Assembly (NCBI GenBank): GCA_023405135.1
Contig: JAEXYZ010000111.1
Span: 1-54,561, forward strand
Length of the DNA stretch: 54,561 bases
Direction: 5' to 3'
Origin: Bacillota bacterium
GTDB taxonomy: Bacteria > Bacillota > Bacilli > Bacillales_A > Planococcaceae
The notes under the pieces were generated by a model. That model was not told where the DNA came from, did no database searches, and worked only from the letters and a program-made list of their open reading frames with translations. Shown here piece by piece: positions 34,501-43,037 of this stretch. The position numbers and the translations under genes are program-made. The first letter of the stretch is position 1. Every line of letters begins with the position of its first letter.

Positions 34501-34532
34501 AAAAAAGACACTTTCAAATTGAAAATGTCTTT
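34501..34532 (-). terminator. Terminator of gntR, at the intron insertion point
   Basis: AGACATTTTCAA pairs with TTGAAAGTGTCT, followed on the minus strand by TTTTTTAT. The intron 5' end begins three bases after this. Confidence 0.85.
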
Positions 34533-34542
34533 ATAATGAACT

Positions 34543-35259
34543 TTATATTTGATTATTTTTTCTTTCTAAAATTGATAAAATTTCTTGGCTTCCCCGTTTT
34601 CGGTGCGAATGCATTAAAGTTTGTGCTGCTTTGCTATCGCGAGCCTTCATCGCAGCTACAATTGCACGGTGCTCAATAATAGATCGAATTGGTAGTTCTC
34701 GATCATTAATTGTATATACTCTTGCACGGTAAAGTTGATCTGAGTGGCTATCCATTACGCTTTTTAGACGCTCGTTTTTGGAGTAATCGATAATTAAATT
34801 ATGAAATTCATCATCCACATCTGCCCAAGTTTTTAGGTTACTTTCATATAATAAACTTTCCTGCAAATCAATTAACGACTCTAATTTTTGCAAGCCTTCT
34901 TCATCGATATTTAATGTTGCAAGCTCAGCAGCTACTCCTTCTAGTGCCTCAGCAATTTGACATATTTGTTGGATGCTTTCTTTTTTTATTGGTTCTACAC
35001 TAAATCCTTTTCGTGGAATGAGGCGAATCCATCCATCCATTTCTAACCGTACCAAAGCCTCTCTTACAGGCGTCCGACTCATATTTAGCAATTCCGTCAT
35101 TTCCCGTTCTAAAAAAGTTTCCCCAGGAGGTAATTGTAAATTTCGAATTGCCTTTCGAATGATTAAATAAGCAAGTTGTGGCAATCGAGTTTCACTTATT
35201 TCATCTTTATACGATAATAAAACGTTCTTTAAATCCTGTTCGGCATGGTCATTTATCAT
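34543..35259 (-). CDS. GntR/FCD family transcriptional regulator
   Basis: A 238-residue regulator of the FadR subfamily. The N-terminal winged helix (about 25-90, REMTELLNMSRTPVREALVRLEMDGWI) is followed by an all-helical FCD ligand domain (about 100-230) with the metal-type residues DDEFH and HRAIVAAM. Its ligand may be tartrate or a related acid, because the enolase gene and a perfect GntR palindrome lie downstream; this is inference. The two genes are now separated by the intron remnant. Confidence 0.9.
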   Translation of the reverse strand: MINDHAEQDLKNVLLSYKDEISETRLPQLAYLIIRKAIRNLQLPPGETFLEREMTELLNMSRTPVREALVRLEMDGWIRLIPRKGFSVEPIKKESIQQICQIAEALEGVAAELATLNIDEEGLQKLESLIDLQESLLYESNLKTWADVDDEFHNLIIDYSKNERLKSVMDSHSDQLYRARVYTINDRELPIRSIIEHRAIVAAMKARDSKAAQTLMHSHRKRGSQEILSILERKNNQI

Positions 35260-35353
35260 CTATCTTCACCAATTTTCAATTTAATAGTTACTTACGTGTC
35301 GACTTTAGCAAATATTATAACAAAAAAACTTGTGAATGAAATTAAGGAACAAA

Positions 35354-35387
35354 TTAAAAATTGCCACCCCTTTTACAGGATGGCAAT
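35354..35387 (-). terminator. Terminator of dgk-dck
   Basis: TTGCCATCC pairs with GGGTGGCAA on the minus strand, followed by TTTTTAATTT, just after the dck stop codon. Confidence 0.82.
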
Positions 35388-35398
35388 AAAACTATCAT

Positions 35399-36070
35399 TT
35401 ATTTTCTTAAACGGGATGTTTGTTTTAACATGTAAGCAATGCGCTCCACAATACCTTCAATCTGATCAGGATTTTCCATTAAATCATAATCATTAATGTC
35501 TAGGCGTAGCACAGGACAAGCATTAAAGTTATTAATCCAATCTTCGTAACGTTTGTGCATTTCTACCCAGTAATCGATTGGTGTTTGCTGCTCCATTTCA
35601 CGACCGCGCTCCCTGATACGAGCAATAATATCATCAATTGGACCTTCTAAATACACCAGTAAATCCGGATGTGGGAAATAAGGTGTCATCACCATCGCAT
35701 CAAACAAATTCGTATAAGTTTCGTAATCTGTTGGGCTCATTGTCCCTTTATCATAGTGCATTTTCGCAAAAATACCTGTATCTTCATAAATTGAACGATC
35801 TTGAATAAAACCGCCACCATATTCAAAGATTCGTTTTTGCTCCTTGAAACGTTCTGCAAGGAAATAAATTTGAAGATGGAAACTCCATTTTTCAAAGTCA
35901 TCATAAAATTTATCTAAATACGGATTCGTATCTACCTTTTCAAATGATGTGCGGAAATTTAATGCTTGAGCTAAAGCATTTGTCATTGTTGATTTCCCCA
36001 CACCTACTGTTCCAGCAATCGTAATTACAGTGTTTGCCGAAATATTATATTTTTCCCTTAGATGATTCAT
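35399..36070 (-). CDS. dck: Deoxyadenosine/deoxycytidine kinase
   Basis: A 223-residue deoxynucleoside kinase closely similar to B. subtilis Dck (YaaG). The P-loop GTVGVGKST, the DRS substrate motif (IQDRSIYEDTGIF) and the lid arginines (RIRERGREME) are present. It salvages deoxyadenosine and deoxycytidine. Its start overlaps the end of dgk by 26 nt, indicating coupled translation. A terminator follows. Confidence 0.93.
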   Translation of the reverse strand: MNHLREKYNISANTVITIAGTVGVGKSTMTNALAQALNFRTSFEKVDTNPYLDKFYDDFEKWSFHLQIYFLAERFKEQKRIFEYGGGFIQDRSIYEDTGIFAKMHYDKGTMSPTDYETYTNLFDAMVMTPYFPHPDLLVYLEGPIDDIIARIRERGREMEQQTPIDYWVEMHKRYEDWINNFNACPVLRLDINDYDLMENPDQIEGIVERIAYMLKQTSRLRK

Positions 36071-36707
36071 TCTCGGTGTGAACTCCTTTTTGTATTGTTT
36101 CTTCTACCATTTTCAGTACTTTCTGCATATCTTCTTTATTTTTCACGAAATCAATATGATCACCATTTAGCTGAATCACAGGAATTTCTGGATGTAAGAC
36201 AATAAACTGCTGGAAAAATTCGTGGTAATCTGCTGCTAACTGCTCTATGTAATCACGGGTAATCATCTTTTCAAATTCTCTTCCACGCAAGGCAATTCGC
36301 TTCATTATTGTATCGAGACTTGCATGTAAGTAGATAATTATGTTTGGCCGAGGCATATCTGCCGTTAAAATTTTATAAATTGCTTCATACTTGTCATACT
36401 CAGAAGATTTTAACGTACGCTTTGCGAAAATTAAATTTTTGAAAATATGATAATCTGCCACAACAGGTGAGCCAGTCTCTAAAATATGTTTCTTTATATC
36501 CGTTAATTGTTTATATCGGTTACAAAGGAAGAACATTTCCGTTTGAAAGCTCCACTCATCGATATCTTCGTAAAACTTTCCAAGAAACGGGTTTTCATCC
36601 ACAATCTCTTTTAATAGATGATAACCGAATAAGTCAGAAATCGCCTTCGATAAAGACGTCTTCCCTACACCAATCGGACCCTCTACTGTAATAAATGGAA
36701 CAGACAC
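36045..36707 (-). CDS. dgk: Deoxyguanosine kinase
   Basis: A 220-residue paralogue of dck (B. subtilis YaaF). The P-loop GPIGVGKTS, the dNK motif ENPFLGKFYED and the ERS-like position AD(Y) in VVADYHIF are seen; the lid is RIALRGREFE. The start is GTG 36707, seven bases after GGAGGG; a longer frame to 36815 has no such site. It precedes dck in one transcript. Confidence 0.92.
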   Translation of the reverse strand: MSVPFITVEGPIGVGKTSLSKAISDLFGYHLLKEIVDENPFLGKFYEDIDEWSFQTEMFFLCNRYKQLTDIKKHILETGSPVVADYHIFKNLIFAKRTLKSSEYDKYEAIYKILTADMPRPNIIIYLHASLDTIMKRIALRGREFEKMITRDYIEQLAADYHEFFQQFIVLHPEIPVIQLNGDHIDFVKNKEDMQKVLKMVEETIQKGVHTENESSKGKI

Positions 36708-36899
36708 GAGAAGTCCCTCCTTCAACTGTAAATTCGTCAATGTTATACATTTTATCATATGAACATGTCGAAAAACAGATAGAGAGATTGAAGAGGATAA
36801 AGTAAATATTAACAATGTAGTATTTACTAGTGTTTAAGAATTGTTCCATTAATTGAGGAAGCACTTTCTTTCATGATACACTAGCAGCTAAGGAGAGAG

Positions 36900-37427
36900 A
36901 TGTACGTGGAAATTTTAGAAAAAGACTTGGAATTTATGAAGCAGGCGATGGGTGAGGCACAAAAGGCAGCTGAACTTGGTGAGGTACCAATAGGCGCTGT
37001 TATTGTCTATCAAAATAAAATTATTGCACGCGCCCATAATCTGCGGGAAACGACACAAAATGCGGTCACTCATGCAGAGTTAATGGCCATTCAACAGGCT
37101 TGCGTAGAAATTGGCAGCTGGCGATTAGAGGAAACAACTCTTTATGTTACGTTAGAGCCGTGTCCAATGTGTGCAGGAGCCATTTTGCAGTCCCGAATAC
37201 CTCGCGTTGTCTACGGGGCAAGGGATATGAAAGCAGGTTGTGTAGATTCATTATATCGATTGCTAAATGATTCTCGATTTAACCATGAATGTGATGTTAC
37301 AGAAGGTGTATTAGCTGATGAATGCGGTCAATTGCTGACGGATTTTTTCAGAAGTTTACGAGAACGAAAAAGGGAAGAGAAAAGAATGCGAAAACTTGCT
37401 GAGGAGGATGTAGGCGGTGCAATTTAG
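36900..37427 (+). CDS. tadA: tRNA adenosine(34) deaminase TadA
   Basis: A 175-residue zinc deaminase converting A34 to inosine in tRNA-Arg(ACG). The zinc/catalytic set is complete: His58-Ala-Glu60 and Cys88-Pro-Met-Cys91 (PCPMCAG). The ATG is four bases after AAGGAG; a GTG six bases further on is an alternative start. It points opposite to the backbone genes, whereas in B. subtilis it is co-directional with dnaX. Confidence 0.97.
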   Translation: MYVEILEKDLEFMKQAMGEAQKAAELGEVPIGAVIVYQNKIIARAHNLRETTQNAVTHAELMAIQQACVEIGSWRLEETTLYVTLEPCPMCAGAILQSRIPRVVYGARDMKAGCVDSLYRLLNDSRFNHECDVTEGVLADECGQLLTDFFRSLRERKREEKRMRKLAEEDVGGAI

Positions 37428-37971
37428 TAAGTTAAAAAAGACTCTTGAAAGTTTTTTATGCGATTCATTACGTGGTCGGCTTGAAATTTATGCAACCGTC
37501 TATCGCCATTCTCATGATGATAAAACTCGTGTTTGGCTAACACTTGATAACGAGCAGATTTTTAGTGCTGCAGATCTTACATTTCAAGTTGTTCATAATC
37601 GACTTTATGAGGAAATTAAGAAAGAACAGCAACTAAAGCCGATTCCTTATAGTGCAAATTGGGAAGAGATGTTTAACTCGCCTGAACGAGTTGCATTAGT
37701 AAAAGCATTTGATAATATAGAAAATCAGTTAATGGAACAAGGAATTATGGGAAGTTGGCATTTGTATCATGCATTCATAGATTATCCAAATTTATCAATT
37801 GATGAGGCTTTATCATCAGAAGATCCCGTCACTAGAGCCTTTGCCTTGTTTGACCGACGTGTTGGTAAACGCCGCCTATTAAAAATGGCAACCTTTCATC
37901 ACCCGTTAGAACAACAATTTTATTCTATTCGTTGTAAGTCAGAAGGAATTAAAAGTCGAATTCATAATTAG
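37417..37971 (+). CDS. Conserved hypothetical protein
   Basis: A 184-residue soluble protein of mixed alpha/beta pattern. I recall similar proteins in enterics and Bacillales (SF0329-type), but no function is assigned. The GTG start overlaps the tadA stop by 11 nt, with AGGAGG nine bases upstream, so the two are translationally coupled. Conserved-looking segments are GRLEIYATVYRHSHD and RVGKRRLLKM. No membrane helix is seen. Confidence 0.8.
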   Translation: MQFSKLKKTLESFLCDSLRGRLEIYATVYRHSHDDKTRVWLTLDNEQIFSAADLTFQVVHNRLYEEIKKEQQLKPIPYSANWEEMFNSPERVALVKAFDNIENQLMEQGIMGSWHLYHAFIDYPNLSIDEALSSEDPVTRAFALFDRRVGKRRLLKMATFHHPLEQQFYSIRCKSEGIKSRIHN

Positions 37972-37989
37972 CTAGAATTCGACTTTTTT
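37951..37989. terminator. Terminator between convergent genes
   Basis: AAGTCGAATTC pairs perfectly with GAATTCGACTT, then TTTT. The stem starts within the last codons of the hypothetical gene; it also serves the minus-strand aminotransferase. Confidence 0.85.
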
Positions 37990-37995
37990 CATTTA

Positions 37996-39153
37996 TTATT
38001 TAAATCTCTCCATAAACTTCTCTAAACGATCCATTCCCTTTTCCAATACTTCTAAAGGCTGTGCAAAGGACAGACGGATATAACCTTCTCCAGCATCAGA
38101 AAATGCACTTCCAGGAACAGTCGCAAGCTCTTGCTCTTTTAATAAAGCAATACAAAAATCAAAAGAAGTCATGTTCGTTTTTTTAATCGATGGGAAAATA
38201 TAAAAAGCTCCCTCTGGTTTTACAACGTCAATGCCCATGTCAACAAGACGTTTATATACATAATCTCTACGTACTTTATATTCTTTTTTCATTTCAGCAG
38301 GGTCATTCAAACCATTTGTTAATGCTTCGAGAGCAGCATATTGGCTAATACTTGTGGCACAACTAATATAATAACCATTTAACTTCGTCATTTCTTTTGT
38401 TATATAGCTAGGTGCAAGAGTATAGCCAATTCGCCAACCAGTCATCGAATGGGATTTTGAAACCCCGTTAATAACAATCGACTTTTCTCTCATTCCTTCA
38501 AAAGAAGCAATAGATTTATGTGTTTTTTCATAAATAAGCTCGCTATAAATTTCATCTGAAATGATAAAGATCTCTTTTTCTTTTAATAACAATGCGATTT
38601 TTTCTAATTCCTTTTCATCAATAACCGAGCCAATTGGATTGCTTGGAGAAGGAAGGATGATACATCTTGTTTTATCAGTTAAATTCTTTTCAATTAGTTC
38701 TGCTGTTAAAACAAAATCTGTTGAAGCTGTATCGACACAAATTGGTATTGCCCCACAAAGTTCGATTAATGGGATATAACCCGGATAAGCAGGGGCAGAT
38801 AAAATCACCTCACAGCCTTCATCTAAAATTGTTCTCAAAGCAATTGTTAATGCTCCAGATGCACCATGAGTTACGATAATTTCGTCCTGTGGATTGTAGG
38901 ATAAACCATATTTGTCATTATAAAATTTCGAGATAGCTTTACGTAATTCTAAAATTCCCGCATTCGGAGTATAAGACGTATAATTTTGGTCAATAGCATC
39001 CTTAGCTTTTTCCTTCACATGGCTAGGTGTAGGGAAATCTGGTTGACCGATTGTTAGATTGATAGCATTTGGATAATCAACGAGCATATTTGTAAACTTA
39101 CGAATACCAGATAGCTCGATTTTCTTTAAATTTTTATAGATTAAATGTTCCAC
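37996..39153 (-). CDS. PLP-dependent aminotransferase (PatA-like)
   Basis: A 385-residue class I/II aminotransferase. The PLP lysine lies in SKSHSMTGWRIGY (about 230). YTPNAGILELRKAI and the R-binding end GYIRLSFAQP are present. It is most like PatA, N-acetyl-L,L-diaminopimelate aminotransferase, although aspartate or aromatic aminotransferases are close. The start is GTG 39153 eight bases after AAGGAG. It lacks an adjacent dapX/dapL partner, so the substrate is uncertain. Confidence 0.85.
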   Translation of the reverse strand: MEHLIYKNLKKIELSGIRKFTNMLVDYPNAINLTIGQPDFPTPSHVKEKAKDAIDQNYTSYTPNAGILELRKAISKFYNDKYGLSYNPQDEIIVTHGASGALTIALRTILDEGCEVILSAPAYPGYIPLIELCGAIPICVDTASTDFVLTAELIEKNLTDKTRCIILPSPSNPIGSVIDEKELEKIALLLKEKEIFIISDEIYSELIYEKTHKSIASFEGMREKSIVINGVSKSHSMTGWRIGYTLAPSYITKEMTKLNGYYISCATSISQYAALEALTNGLNDPAEMKKEYKVRRDYVYKRLVDMGIDVVKPEGAFYIFPSIKKTNMTSFDFCIALLKEQELATVPGSAFSDAGEGYIRLSFAQPLEVLEKGMDRLEKFMERFK

Positions 39154-39250
39154 TATATTGGCTCCTTCTTAATACTTCAGTATTATCGAAATATTTCATT
39201 TAGTTTATTATAAGACATTATCGGTGGTTAAAGGATTATAAATCAATTCT

Positions 39251-39979
39251 TTAATCTCCTAAAATTTCTCGAAGGAACCTTTCTCGGTTTTCTAGAAAGT
39301 ATCTTGTAATTTTATAGTGGTCCGTCTCTTCAAATTCAACTTCGGATATAGTACCTTCATCAAAACTAAAGATTGTAGCATCTGGGTACCCTAGAAGAAT
39401 AGGTGAATGTGTAGCAATAATAAATTGGCTATTACCCGTCGAAGCAAGTTCATGCATGATTTTTAAAAATGACAGTTGTCTTTGCGGGGATAGTGCTGCC
39501 TCAGGTTCATCTAATAAATAAATAGCCTTCCCTCTAAAACGATTCAAAAACAACGATAAAAAAGATTCGCCATGAGATTGTTCGTGTAAAGAGCTACCCC
39601 CATAAGCGTTATAAACACTGATATCTTCTGCTCCTATTTCATCAATATGAGTCGCAAAATTGTAAAAAGACTCCGCTCGTAGAAAGAATCCATTTGTCAC
39701 TTTTGGCAACCATGATAGTCGAACAAATTCCCCCAGTGCAGAATGAGAAGATGGCACCTCATAATAGTTATTGCGTCCACCACCTGCTGTATTAAAACCA
39801 CACTTATCCGCAATGGCTTCTAGCAAAGTTGACTTTCCCGAACCATTTTCACCAACGAAAAAGGTAATGTTATTATCAATATTTAGTTGATGCAAATTTT
39901 TTATTGAAGGAATTGTAAATGGATATTTTTTATATGTTGGAATCAATTCATGTTGGAGTTCAATCCTCTTTAAAAACAT
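39251..39979 (-). CDS. Small ABC-class ATPase (RecF/SMC-like, COG3910 type)
   Basis: A 242-residue protein with a single nucleotide-binding domain: Walker A GENGSGKST (about 44-52), signature-like HGESFLS, Walker B AIYLLDEPEAALSP and switch IIATHSP. It has no long coiled coil and no membrane part. Such single-domain ATPases are common but functionally uncharacterised. Close after scoB (80 bp) with no clear terminator, so possibly co-transcribed. Confidence 0.85.
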   Translation of the reverse strand: MFLKRIELQHELIPTYKKYPFTIPSIKNLHQLNIDNNITFFVGENGSGKSTLLEAIADKCGFNTAGGGRNNYYEVPSSHSALGEFVRLSWLPKVTNGFFLRAESFYNFATHIDEIGAEDISVYNAYGGSSLHEQSHGESFLSLFLNRFRGKAIYLLDEPEAALSPQRQLSFLKIMHELASTGNSQFIIATHSPILLGYPDATIFSFDEGTISEVEFEETDHYKITRYFLENRERFLREILGD

Positions 39980-40059
39980 GATTTCACAACCTCTGTTTTT
40001 CCATTATTGTAACATTTAATTTATGAGCATTTATTAAAAATTCACTATAGTAGCTTGGA

Positions 40060-40698
40060 TTATTGAATGTTAATAGAAAACGAAGCCTCTGTTTTTTCCC
40101 TAACTTCATCTATCGTAACCCCATCGGCTGTTTCAATCAGCACCATACCTTCATCCGTAAAATCAAATACCGCTAAGTCAGTAATTAAACGGTGTACAAC
40201 ACCTTTTCCTGTTAACGGCAACGAACAAGATTTTTTTATTTTCGATTCTCCGTGTTTTGATACATGCTCCATTATGACAATCACCTTTTTGGCTCCAACA
40301 ACTAAATCCATGGCGCCACCCATTCCCTTTACCATCTTGCCTGGAATCATCCAGTTTGCTAAATCTCCTGTTTCAGAAACTTCCATGGCACCTAAAATAG
40401 CTAAATCTATATGACCTCCGCGAATCATGGCAAAAGATTCTGCACTATCGAAAAATGAAGCTCCTGGAACGGCAGTCACCGTTTCTTTACCTGCATTAAT
40501 TAAATCCGCGTCTACCTTCTCTTCTTCTGGGTAGGGGCCAATGCCAAGCATGCCATTTTCCGATTGCAATAATACATTAACATTTGGTGGAATTTCATTT
40601 GCCACAAGGGTTGGCATACCGATTCCTAAATTTACGTTCATCCCATCCTTTACTTCTTTTACTGCTCTTTGAACAATTTGTTGTCTTGTATGTTGCAT
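40060..40698 (-). CDS. scoB: 3-oxoacid/acetoacetate CoA-transferase subunit B
   Basis: A 212-residue CoA-transferase beta subunit with the catalytic Glu47 in QSENGMLGIGP. It transfers CoA between succinyl-CoA or acetyl-CoA and acetoacetate or a similar short-chain acid. The neighbouring AtoE transporter favours acetoacetate or butyrate. The start ATG has GGGGGTA upstream. Two bases separate it from the alpha-subunit gene. Assignment between sco- and ato-type is not possible by eye. Confidence 0.88.
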   Translation of the reverse strand: MQHTRQQIVQRAVKEVKDGMNVNLGIGMPTLVANEIPPNVNVLLQSENGMLGIGPYPEEEKVDADLINAGKETVTAVPGASFFDSAESFAMIRGGHIDLAILGAMEVSETGDLANWMIPGKMVKGMGGAMDLVVGAKKVIVIMEHVSKHGESKIKKSCSLPLTGKGVVHRLITDLAVFDFTDEGMVLIETADGVTIDEVREKTEASFSINIQ

Positions 40699-40700
40699 TG

Positions 40701-41414
40701 TTATACCCCCTCCGCTTTTCGTTGAACTGTTAGGCGCTCAATTCTTTTCTCATAATGTTCACCGAGGATTACACGCTGTACATAGACACTCGGTGTATGA
40801 ATTTCATCAGGATCTAACTCCCCGACTTCCACAATTTCTTCTACTTCTGCAATCGTAATTTTCCCTGCCATTGCTGCGATTGGATTGAAATTACGAGCAG
40901 TTTTACGATAAACAAGATTGCCAAGTTTATCTGCCTTCCACGCTTTTACTAAAGCAAAGTCTCCTACGATTGCTTTTTCGAGTAAATATTCTTTACCGTC
41001 GAAAACTTTTGTTTCTTTCCCTTCAGCAATCGGTGTACCCACTCCTGTTGGCGTATAAAAAGCCGGTATACCCGCCCCGCCTGCTCTAATTCTTTCAGCT
41101 AAAGTTCCTTGAGGTGTTAACTCAACTTTTAACTCACCACTTAAAAACTGTTGCTCAAAAATTTTATTTTCCCCAACATAAGAAGCGATAATTTTTTTTA
41201 TTTGTTTATTTGCTAAAAGAAGCCCAAGTCCCCAATCATCGACACCGCAATTATTGCTCACAACCGTTAAATCCTTTGTTCCTTTTTTTTGTAATGCTAA
41301 TATACTCTTTTCTGGAATGCCGCTTAATCCAAAACCACCAACAATTAATGTAGCACCATCTTGAATATCAGCAACAGCCTCATCAAACGAATCCCATACT
41401 TTCCCCTTTGTCAT
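40701..41414 (-). CDS. scoA: 3-oxoacid/acetoacetate CoA-transferase subunit A
   Basis: A 237-residue alpha subunit with the CoA-loop GGFGLSGIPEKSI and VSNNCGVDDWGLG, typical of ScoA/AtoD. AGGAGG precedes the ATG. It pairs with scoB downstream and is divergent from atoE. Confidence 0.88.
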   Translation of the reverse strand: MTKGKVWDSFDEAVADIQDGATLIVGGFGLSGIPEKSILALQKKGTKDLTVVSNNCGVDDWGLGLLLANKQIKKIIASYVGENKIFEQQFLSGELKVELTPQGTLAERIRAGGAGIPAFYTPTGVGTPIAEGKETKVFDGKEYLLEKAIVGDFALVKAWKADKLGNLVYRKTARNFNPIAAMAGKITIAEVEEIVEVGELDPDEIHTPSVYVQRVILGEHYEKRIERLTVQRKAEGV

Positions 41415-41560
41415 AATTACTACCTCCTAGAAAACTTGTCCTATTATTTTATATGTTATTATTCCAAGCCTTAAAACGAGAATTTCTTCTATTAAACTCT
41501 TACTAGAATTAAATTTCTCTAAAAATGAAATAAATCCTTCATTGAAAACATATTATTCTT

Positions 41561-41587
41561 TTGAAAATACTTTTTAAGTATTTTCAA
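41561..41587. repeat. 27-nt inverted repeat in front of atoE
   Basis: Arms TTGAAAATACTT and AAGTATTTTCAA are perfect and flank a TTT centre. It ends 10 bases before the atoE ribosome binding site (AAAGGAG). No T run follows, so an operator or a translation-control hairpin is more likely than a terminator. Confidence 0.75.
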
Positions 41588-41613
41588 ATAAAACGAAAGG
41601 AGAGATTGTAACA

Positions 41614-42930
41614 ATGAAATATTTGACTAGACTTTCCAATGCAATTATGGAAAAATACTTGCCCGATCCGTATATTTTTGTAGCAATCTTAACCGTATTA
41701 GTTTTATTTTTAGGTGTCGTTTTAACGGATAAATCTCCAATGGATATGGTTATTTATTGGGGCGATGGTTTCTGGGGCTTATTATCCTTTACAATGCAAA
41801 TGGTAGTAGTTTTAGCGGCAGGACACGTATTAGCAAATAGTCCCGTTTTCAAAAGGTTTTTATCCTCCATGGCAAGTAAAATTAGTAAGCCAAGCAGCGC
41901 AATTATGATTGTGACGTTTGTATCGCTTGTAGCATGTTGGATTAACTGGGGATTTGGATTAGTTATTGGGGCTTTATTTGCAAAGGAAATTGCCCGTCAT
42001 GTAAGGAAAGTGGATTATCGCTTATTAATTGCTAGCGCTTATTCAGGATTTATTATTTGGCATGGAGGGCTTGCTGGATCTATCCCTCTTTCTGTAGCAA
42101 CAGAGGGGCATCCATTTGAGGATCTTATGGGCGGTGTTGTTCCAACTTCTAATACAATTTTCACACCATATAACTTATTTATCGTACTTGTTATTGGTTT
42201 TACATTACCTTTATTTAATCGCTGGATGATGCCAAAAGAAGAAGATGTGGTAGAGGTTGATCCAGAATTATTAATTGAAGAGGAACAAAAATTCCCACCG
42301 GCAGAAAGAACATTTGCTTCTTGGACTGAAAGAAGCTCACTATTAACAATTTTAATTGGACTTATTGGACTTTCATACTTAATTTATCACTTTGCCACAA
42401 AAGGCTTCGCACTTGATTTAAACATCGTTAATACAATCTTTATTATTTTAGGAATCATTTTACACGGAACACCACAACGTTTCTTAGCTGCTGCCCAGCA
42501 AGCCATAAAAACAACAAGCGGTATCGTATTCCAGTTTCCATTTTACGCTGGAATTATGGGCATGATGACTACTTCTGGTTTAGCCCTTGTGTTTTCACAA
42601 TGGTTTATTAGTATTTCAAATGACTTTACATTCTATTTATTTACATTTTTCTCTGCTGGACTAGTAAACTTCTTCGTCCCATCTGGTGGTGGACAATGGG
42701 CAGTTCAAGCACCAATTATGCTAGAAGCTGCAAACGTTATCAATGCAGACGTTGCTAAAACAGCAATGGCGATTGCATGGGGAGATGCTTGGACGAATAT
42801 GATTCAACCATTCTGGGCATTGCCAGCACTTGCCATTGCAGGATTAAAAGCAAAAGACATTATGGGCTTCTGTTTATTCGTTTTAATCTTTACAGGAGTA
42901 ATTATTAGTATTGGGTTGTTATTCCTCTAA
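41614..42930 (+). CDS. atoE: Short-chain fatty acid transporter AtoE
   Basis: A 438-residue polytopic membrane protein of the AtoE family (10-12 helices). SLVACWINWGFGLVIGALFAKEIAR and FFVPSGGGQWAVQAPI are family signatures. It likely imports short-chain acids such as butyrate or acetoacetate for activation by the divergent ScoAB. AAAGGAG precedes the ATG. No thiolase gene is nearby. Confidence 0.9.
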   Translation: MKYLTRLSNAIMEKYLPDPYIFVAILTVLVLFLGVVLTDKSPMDMVIYWGDGFWGLLSFTMQMVVVLAAGHVLANSPVFKRFLSSMASKISKPSSAIMIVTFVSLVACWINWGFGLVIGALFAKEIARHVRKVDYRLLIASAYSGFIIWHGGLAGSIPLSVATEGHPFEDLMGGVVPTSNTIFTPYNLFIVLVIGFTLPLFNRWMMPKEEDVVEVDPELLIEEEQKFPPAERTFASWTERSSLLTILIGLIGLSYLIYHFATKGFALDLNIVNTIFIILGIILHGTPQRFLAAAQQAIKTTSGIVFQFPFYAGIMGMMTTSGLALVFSQWFISISNDFTFYLFTFFSAGLVNFFVPSGGGQWAVQAPIMLEAANVINADVAKTAMAIAWGDAWTNMIQPFWALPALAIAGLKAKDIMGFCLFVLIFTGVIISIGLLFL

Positions 42931-42952
42931 TAATTTATAGTTAAAATAAATG

Positions 42953-42988
42953 CACTTATAGTGATACGTCACTATAGGTGTTTTTTTG
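42953..42988 (+). terminator. Terminator of atoE
   Basis: CACTTATAGTGA pairs with TCACTATAGGTG (one G-T pair), followed by TTTTTTT. Confidence 0.88.
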
Positions 42989-43037
42989 TAACCTTTTCCT
43001 TTTGGATAAGTCAAATTAAAAAAGGAAGGTGAATAAT

